Assembly: GCF_000730165.1 (NCBI RefSeq)
Contig: NZ_CP022110.1
Coordinates: 1,867,501 to 1,931,500, forward strand
Length of the DNA stretch: 64,000 nt
From: Nitrospirillum viridazoti CBAmc
GTDB taxonomy: Bacteria; Pseudomonadota; Alphaproteobacteria; Azospirillales; Azospirillaceae
Direction of reading: 5' to 3'
In this document: positions 61,301 to 64,000 of the stretch, one piece after another
How positions within the stretch are numbered: position 1 is the first letter of the stretch
How the letters are laid out: each line of letters starts with the position of its first letter
Position numbers and translations under genes: made by a program
The notes under the pieces: model-generated
What the model saw: only the letters and a program-made list of their open reading frames with translations
The model's database searches: none
Told to the model about the DNA's origin: nothing

Positions 61301-62322
61301 ACGCACTGACCACCGCAGACGTGCGGGCCCTGTCGACGGCGCAGCTGAACAGCCTGTCGACCGACCAGGTGCTGGCGCTGGACACCCTGCACGTGGCGGC
61401 GCTGACCAGCGCGCAGGTGTCCCAGCTGGGCACCGGACAGATTCACGTGCTGACCAGCGACCAGCTGGTGGCCCTGCCCACGGCGGACATCCGCAGCCTG
61501 ACCTCAGCCCAGATCGGGGCGCTGACCACCGATCAACTGGCCAATCTCGGCACGGCCAACCTGGCGGCCTTCACCACCGGCCAGCTGGCGGGGCTGACCA
61601 GCGACCAGTTGAACGCGCTGACCACCGACCAGCTGGGGGCGCTGACCACGGCCCAGGTGACGGGCCTGAGCACCGCGCAGATCCAGACCCTGACGACGGC
61701 CCAGCTGAACGCCCTGGCCACGGCCGACGTGAGGGTGCTGACCACCGCGCAGGTAACCGCCCTGACGACGGACCAGCTGCTGGCGCTGAACAGCGACAGC
61801 GTGGCGGCGTTGAGCAGCACCCAGGTGTCCAAGCTGACCACGGACCAGGTGCAGGTGCTGCTCAGCGACCAGTTGAACGCCCTGCCCTCCGCCGACCTGC
61901 GCGCCCTGACCACAGCCCAAATCCGGGTGCTGAGCACGGCGCAGCTGGACGGGCTGACCACAGACCAGATGCAGCGGCTGTCCACCACCCAGGTGGCGGC
62001 GCTGGCCACCAGCCAGGTGGCGGGCCTGACCACCGACAACCTGTCGGCCCTGACCAGCGACCAGGTGCAGCGGCTATCCACCGCGCAGCTTCAAGCCTTG
62101 ACCACCAGCCAGGTGCACGCGCTGACCACCGATGACGTGCGGGAGCTCAGCACCAGCCAGGTCGCGGCCTTGACCACCGCCCAAGCCTACGCGCTGACCA
62201 CCGATCAGCTGTCCACCATGGGCCAGAGACTGGCTCTCGCCGTCACCGGCGCCCAGGTCGCTGCCTTCTCCAGCGACCAGGTGAACGCCTGGATGAACAG
62301 CATCCTGGGTACCCCCAGCTGA
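52360..62322 (+). CDS. giant octapeptide-repeat protein (3,320 residues), unknown function
   Basis: One uninterrupted frame of 3,320 codons made almost entirely of a degenerate 8-residue repeat. The consensus is roughly A/G-L-S/T-T/S-x-Q/D/N-V/I/L-x, for example ALTTAQVA, ALTTDQLN, ALSTADIR. About 413 units can be laid end to end from residue 9 to Trp3311, with only one obvious 7-residue unit near the N-terminus. Composition is dominated by Ala, Leu, Thr, Ser, Gln, Asp, Val and Asn. Pro and aromatics are rare, and no Cys was noticed. I see no signal peptide, membrane helix, RTX repeats, LPxTG motif or autotransporter domain. Each unit has a hydrophobic pair and an S/T-x-x-Q/D helix-cap-like pattern, so a solenoid of very short helices is one guess. 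GGAGAGG precedes ATG 52360; GTG 52357 is the alternative. An adhesin, surface-layer, filament or molecular-ruler role is possible but unproven. Confidence 0.9.
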   Translation: MVSSIGTVPPSQIAAYSTAAIQALTTQDVAALTTAQIAVLSSTQVTAFTASQMVFSAQQLQAFSDEDIAAFSPADLEALKSNQVQALTSSQVEAITVSQLSGLSTTAIRDFSRAQVGYLSTGQLNALSTGQIQALSTAQVPGLTANQISGLSTANLSALSSSQVALLTTAQVRALTTDQLNALTTADMREFSGIQLAALSTDQVVALSTRNLSALSAGQMLGLTAAQVNVFTTSQMAGLTTQQLASLSATQMRVLDNAQLNALSTDDFRALTTAQIANLTTEQIAGLSVANLSALNSAQVARLSQAQVQALTTDQLNGLTSADVRELSATQILQLSTAQLAGLSTSGVAALTTNQTLLMSAAQIRALSTAQLNALATADVRLFSALQLAALTTDQMGALATTSLAALSATQVTQLTTAQVGALSSSQVQVFSSAQLAALSTGQIRALGADGLAALDSSQVARLSSAQIRALSTDQLNSLSTADIRALTSGQLTALTTAQLANLETDSLAALSTSQVTQLAAAQVKGLSSDQLNALGTADIRALTTAQIAGLTTDQVGNLTTANVAALSSVQVAQLTSAQIKVLTTEQLGALPSADVRAFTSGQLRALTTDQLSALSGSAISGFTTTQLNGFTSDQLSALTTDQMAGLTTLQVAGFGSAQVRGLTSDQLNAFTTADIAALTTAQLSALSTDQLSNLTTLNVAALTSVQVARLTTAQLKALSSDQINAFDTADARALTSTQVKALTTDQVAGLSTANLSALTSAQIASLTADQVGALSTSQVANLATNQVTGLSSLQLKALNSDQINALSTGDVRVLATALTAALTTDQVAGLNTDSLAALSTAQVAALSSGQVRALGSDQLNALSTADIRALTTAQIGVLTTDQLSTLSTATLSALSSTQINRLSATQVRSLGSDQLNALNSADLREFTSTQIGQLTTDQLSGLTTASLSSLSSTQMLGLTTAQVTALTTDQVAGLATSQVAGLTTAQVQALNSDQLNALSAADIRALSTAQIGVLSTLQLTNLGTDALNALSTAQVTRLTSTQLRALGSDQLGALSTADVRALGSQQLAALTTDQLSTLSTANLSALSSTQVIGLSSAQLRSLTSDQLNALSTADIREFTSAQIAQLTTDQVSALASDNLAALSTSQVAGLNSAQLRSLTSDQLNALGSADIREFSSAQLATLTTDQISTLGTATVAALSTTQLAGLGTAQVGSLTTDQVGALTTLQVFKLSTAQFRALSSDQLNALNSADVRILTTAQVGALTSDQLLSFSSDTMAALSTAQVASLSAGILNALTSDQLNALNTADIRALTTAQVAALSTSQLSTLSTDNTAALTTAQVAKLSTTQVGALTSDQLNALSTADVRTLSSAQLRALGTDQIAALNSTNLSALGSAQVTGLSSTQVRALTSDQLNTLTTADIREFSSAQVAQLTTDQVSALATANLSALTTQQLAGLGTDQLAILTSDQVAGLTTQQVTGLSTSQVRSLTTDQLSAFSTADVRALTTAQLAVLSSDQLSALGTTATSVLTTAQVAQLTTAQVRALTSDQLNALSTADIRALTTTQVAVLTTDQLSTLSSTNLSALSSSQVGKLSSAQVQSLTSDQLNSLTTADLREFTSAQLGALTSDQVSNLSSTNLSALASNQVVGFTSTQVQALTTDQLNTLTTADIREFTSAQVGTLTTDQLAGLSTGVVTALSTTQLAGLTTAQLGAVTSDQVAVLSTLQVANLATAQVQALTSDQLGALNSADVRALTSGQLAALSTDQIITLGTGTVAALSTLQVTRLSTGQVQALTSDQLNALSTADVRALTSAQVAALTTEQLSTLGSDNLSALGSAQVNKLSSSQIQALGSDQLNTLTTADIRELTSAQLSALTTDQLSNLSSDNLSALASNQVVGFTSAQVRVLTTDQLGALTSADMREFTSTQVQALTTEQIAGLSTAAVSALTTTELGGLTSSQLAALTTDQVASLTTLQVSKLSTDQIQALNSDQLNALTPTDVRALTTAQLLALTTSQVSALGSDTVAALSTLQVGKLSTDQVQALNSDQLNALSTADVRALTSTQVAVLTTDQLSTLSSTNLSALGSAQVNKLSSAQVRALTTDQLDALTTADIREFTSAQLSAFTTDQLSNLTSDNLGALASNQIVGLTSTQLQAISSDQLNTLSTADMREFTSAQVSALTTDQLAGLSTTNFTALSTLQLGGLTSGQAAALTTDQVAALNTLQVSKLSTGQVQALNSDQLGALSTADIRALGTAQLAALTTAQVSALGSDTVAALSSVQISRLGTDQVAALTSDQLNALGSIDVRALTTAQVGALGTGQLSTLTAATLSALTSAQIGKLSTDQVASLTSDQLNGLTTADIREFTSAQLSALTTDQLSNLNTGNFAALTTTQLAGLTGAQITALTTAQTSTLNTLQVAKLSTAQTQALTSDQLNTLSSADVQALTTAQLAALTTDQLSNLGTDAVAALSSAQVSRLSTGQIQILNSDQLNALTTLDVRNLTTAQVAVLSTAQLSALGSDNLSALSSTQVTRLSSDQLRALSSDQLNSLTTADMREFTSAQLTSLTTDQLSALTTGNFAALTTTQLGGLTSAQVAALTTDQTEALSTLQVAKLTTTQVQALTSDQLNTLNTADVRALTTAQLGALSTDQLSSLSSDTVAALTTQQVAKLTTDQVRVLNTDQLNALNTADIRALTTAQLQALSTSQLSSLNTDGTAALTSAQVAKLTTDQVAALTTDQLNALNTADIRALTTAQVAALTTAQLAALSTDNAGALTSAQVSKLGTDQVRALTSDQLNAFSTIDIRTLTTTQVAALTTAQLSTLGTTNLAALSTAQLGVLTTDEVQVLTTDQLPGLTTQQVAGLSTAQLQALGSDQLNALTTTEVRALNSLQVAALSTAQVSTLSTDTVAALTTAQVIRLTTDQVRALTTDQLNALTTADVRSLTTAQITVLGTAQLSALNSDSVAALTTAQVAQLTTAHVGALTTGQLNALTTADVRALSTAQLNSLSTDQVLALDTLHVAALTSAQVSQLGTGQIHVLTSDQLVALPTADIRSLTSAQIGALTTDQLANLGTANLAAFTTGQLAGLTSDQLNALTTDQLGALTTAQVTGLSTAQIQTLTTAQLNALATADVRVLTTAQVTALTTDQLLALNSDSVAALSSTQVSKLTTDQVQVLLSDQLNALPSADLRALTTAQIRVLSTAQLDGLTTDQMQRLSTTQVAALATSQVAGLTTDNLSALTSDQVQRLSTAQLQALTTSQVHALTTDDVRELSTSQVAALTTAQAYALTTDQLSTMGQRLALAVTGAQVAAFSSDQVNAWMNSILGTPS
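52384..62292 (+). repeat. 24-bp coding tandem repeat array (about 413 units) with higher-order cassettes
   Basis: The array encodes the octapeptide repeat. Units group into cassettes that begin with DQLN-A-L-x-x followed by A-D-I/V/M-R-A/E-L/F, usually every 7 units (56 residues, 168 bases) and sometimes every 10. About 48 such DQLN/ADxR pairs can be counted by eye. Neighbouring units differ widely in synonymous codons, so the array looks old rather than freshly expanded. Confidence 0.85.
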
Positions 62323-62323
62323 C

Positions 62324-62355
62324 GCCGGGCGCGTTCATCCAGAAACGCGCCCGGC
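62324..62355 (+). terminator. 12-bp hairpin after the giant repeat gene
   Basis: GCCGGGCGCGTT and AACGCGCCCGGC flank an 8-base loop, immediately after the stop. There is no T-run. Confidence 0.65.
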
Positions 62356-62463
62356 TCCCAAATCCCTGTTGAACAAGCGGGTTCAGGCCAGGCGGCTTCA
62401 AGCTAAGCGACCGGGCGTCTGTCCCGTGGCTGTACCATGCCCGGCCGTTCCCGGATCGCGCTT

Positions 62464-62498
62464 AAAAAGAAACGGCCGCCCCAGGTGGGGCGGCCGCT
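62464..62498 (-). terminator. Rho-independent terminator after fusA
   Basis: On the minus strand CGGCCGCCCC-ACCT-GGGGCGGCCG is followed by TTTCTTTTT. It lies 30 bases after the fusA stop. Confidence 0.88.
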
Positions 62499-62526
62499 CT
62501 TGCACTCTTTACCTTTGAAATCAGGC

Positions 62527-64000
62527 TCAGGCGGCCTTGCCGCTCTTCGCGATGATTTCGTCGGCCACGTTCTTCGGCACCGGGTCGTAGTGCGAGAACT
62601 CCATGGTGTAGGAGCCGCGACCCGAGGTCATGCCGCGCAGCTGACCGATGTAACCGAACATTTCGGACAGCGGCACATGGGATTCGACGGCGATGTTGTG
62701 GCCACGCTCCAACTGGCCCAGCACTGTGCCGCGACGACGGTTGATGTCGCCGATCACGTCACCCAGGTAATCGTCCGGAACCACCACTTCGACCTTCATC
62801 ACCGGCTCCAGCAGGATCGGACCGGCGGTCCGGATGCCTTCGCGGAAGCAGGCCTTGGCGGCGATTTCGAACGTCAGGGCGTTCGAGTCCACTTCGTGGT
62901 ACTTACCGTCCAGCAGCGTGGCTTCGAAGTCCACGGTCGGGTAGCTGGCGAGGACGCCGTCTTCCTTCTGGACTTCCAGGCCCTTGCCCACCGACGGGAT
63001 GTATTCGCGCGGCACGGTGCCGCCGACGACCTTGTCCACGAAGGTGAAGCCAGCGCCGCGTTCCTTCGGCTCGAAGCGGATCTTCACTTCGGCGAACTGG
63101 CCCGAACCGCCGGTCTGCTTCTTGTGGGTGTAGGTGTACTCGACGGTCTTGGTGATCGTCTCGCGGTAGGCCACCTGCGGGCGACCCATCACACCTTCCA
63201 CGCCGAACTCGGTACGCATACGGTCGAGCGTCACTTCCAGGTGCAGCTCGCCCATGCCGCGCAGCAGGGTCTGGCCGGTGTCGCGGTCCGTTTCCAGACG
63301 CAGGGACGGGTCCGCGCGGACCATCTTGCCGATGGCGGCGCCGAACTTGTCCTGGTCGGCACGGTTCTTCGGCTCCACCGACACGCTGATCACGGGGTCG
63401 GGGAAGCGCATGCGCTCCAGCACCACCGGGGCGGTGGCATCGCACAGGGTGTCACCGGTATCCGTCTCGGCCAGCGAGACGAAGGCCACGATGTCGCCCG
63501 CGCGGGCTTCTTCCAGGTCGTTCGCTTCCTTGGCGAACATTTCCACGATACGGCCGATGCGCTCACGCTTGCCGCGGGTGGTGTTCAGCAGGGAGGTGCC
63601 CTTGGCGACGACGCCCGAGTAGACGCGCACGAAGGTCAGCGAACCGTACTTGTCGTTGATGACCTTGAAAGCCAGACCGGCGAAGGGCTCGTCGTCCGAC
63701 GACTTGCGCTCGCCGTTCGGGTTGCCGTCCGGGTCCACGGTCTTGATGGCCTCGACGTCCGTCGGCGACGGCAGGAAGGCGACGACCGCGTCCAGCAGCT
63801 GCTGCACGCCCTTGTTCTTGTACGAGGAACCGCACAGGACCGGGGTGAAGTCGCCCTTCAGGGTGCCGAGACGCAGGCATTCCTTCAGCACGGCGGGGGC
63901 CGGCTCTTCACCGGACTCCAGGTACTGCTCCATGGCCGCGTCGTCCTGCATCAGGCAGGTGTCGATCAGCTCGGCGCGGTACTCGCCAACCTTGCTCAGC
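62527..64000 (-). CDS. fusA: translation elongation factor G (partial, 5' end outside window)
   Basis: The C-terminal 490 or so residues of EF-G, the GTPase that drives ribosome translocation. Visible parts are the end of the G domain (LCGSSYKNKGVQQLLDAVVAFLPSP), domain II (FVRVYSGVVAKGTSLLNT), domain III (LRLETDRDTGQTLLRGMGELHLEV), domain IV (GRPQVAYRETI, HKKQTGGSGQFAEV) and domain V (GDINRRRGTVLGQLERG, SEMFGYIGQLRGMTSGRGSYTMEFSHY). The N-terminal P-loop part lies beyond the edge. A terminator follows at once, with no tuf gene behind it, which is unusual if this is the str-operon copy. Confidence 0.97.
   Translation of the reverse strand, partial: LSKVGEYRAELIDTCLMQDDAAMEQYLESGEEPAPAVLKECLRLGTLKGDFTPVLCGSSYKNKGVQQLLDAVVAFLPSPTDVEAIKTVDPDGNPNGERKSSDDEPFAGLAFKVINDKYGSLTFVRVYSGVVAKGTSLLNTTRGKRERIGRIVEMFAKEANDLEEARAGDIVAFVSLAETDTGDTLCDATAPVVLERMRFPDPVISVSVEPKNRADQDKFGAAIGKMVRADPSLRLETDRDTGQTLLRGMGELHLEVTLDRMRTEFGVEGVMGRPQVAYRETITKTVEYTYTHKKQTGGSGQFAEVKIRFEPKERGAGFTFVDKVVGGTVPREYIPSVGKGLEVQKEDGVLASYPTVDFEATLLDGKYHEVDSNALTFEIAAKACFREGIRTAGPILLEPVMKVEVVVPDDYLGDVIGDINRRRGTVLGQLERGHNIAVESHVPLSEMFGYIGQLRGMTSGRGSYTMEFSHYDPVPKNVADEIIAKSGKAA

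Noticed and set aside
52480-62081. Long open frames on the minus strand across the giant repeat gene (for example 55077-57329, 750 codons)
   Set aside because: The 24-base repeat keeps stop codons out of several frames at once. These readings mirror the repeat, have no ribosome-binding sites and no family resemblance.
52384-62292. CRISPR array or non-coding satellite explanation for the 24-base periodicity
   Set aside because: The periodicity is strictly in codon register, units vary mostly at synonymous positions, and one frame stays open for about 10 kb.

Overview
The window is GC-rich chromosomal DNA from an alphaproteobacterium, most likely a free-living or plant-associated member of the Rhodospirillales/Azospirillaceae. 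This is an inference from gene content: a C4-pathway 5-aminolevulinate synthase, several chemoreceptors, a flagellar MotA, and many ABC and two-component genes. No tRNA, rRNA, IS element, phage gene or CRISPR array was seen. Coding density is high, and many adjacent genes are joined by ATGA stop/start overlaps.

Layout. 1-5.8 kb: the start of an MlaE-type permease with a STAS domain, apt, a taurine/sulfonate-type ABC pair, a ClpP-like protease, a methyltransferase-like protein and an MFS exporter. 5.9-14.7 kb: a chemoreceptor; an oxidative-stress operon (catalase-related haem protein, cytochrome b561, ECF sigma factor, anti-sigma factor); an SRPBCC/ArsR pair with palindromic operators; and three paralogous small secreted proteins with paired cysteines. 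Two promoter-like sites with identical architecture link the sigma operon to the first secreted protein. 14.7-16.8 kb: motA, padR and a membrane protein carrying a degenerate MotA-like domain.

17-32.4 kb is a polyamine region: agmatine deiminase, a complete PotFGHI-type putrescine/spermidine importer, a glutathionylspermidine-synthase-like protein with its YgiB-like lipoprotein partner, a PuuA-like glutamine synthetase homologue and a PuuB-like oxidase. A KefB-type antiporter, a chemoreceptor and a PAP2 phosphatase lie among them. 32.4-51.8 kb holds a BglII-family endonuclease without a methyltransferase, a CapD/WbpM-type nucleotide-sugar enzyme, an M20 hydrolase, a two-component pair divergent from a small PepSY-like secreted protein, a MocR regulator that has lost its PLP lysine, hemA behind a perfect FNR box, an Hpt/pseudo-receiver protein, a LysR/hydrolase divergon, gamma-carbonic anhydrase, argC and a chemoreceptor ending in a PilZ domain.

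52.4-62.3 kb is one giant gene of 3,320 codons. It consists almost wholly of a degenerate 8-residue repeat (about 413 units) organised into higher-order cassettes, and it is the most unusual object in the window. The window ends in the 3' part of fusA.

A dispersed composite element was also found. Three longer copies and one partial copy lie just after stop codons, in the orientation of the upstream gene and usually with a strong hairpin. One copy runs into the ribosome-binding site of the next gene.
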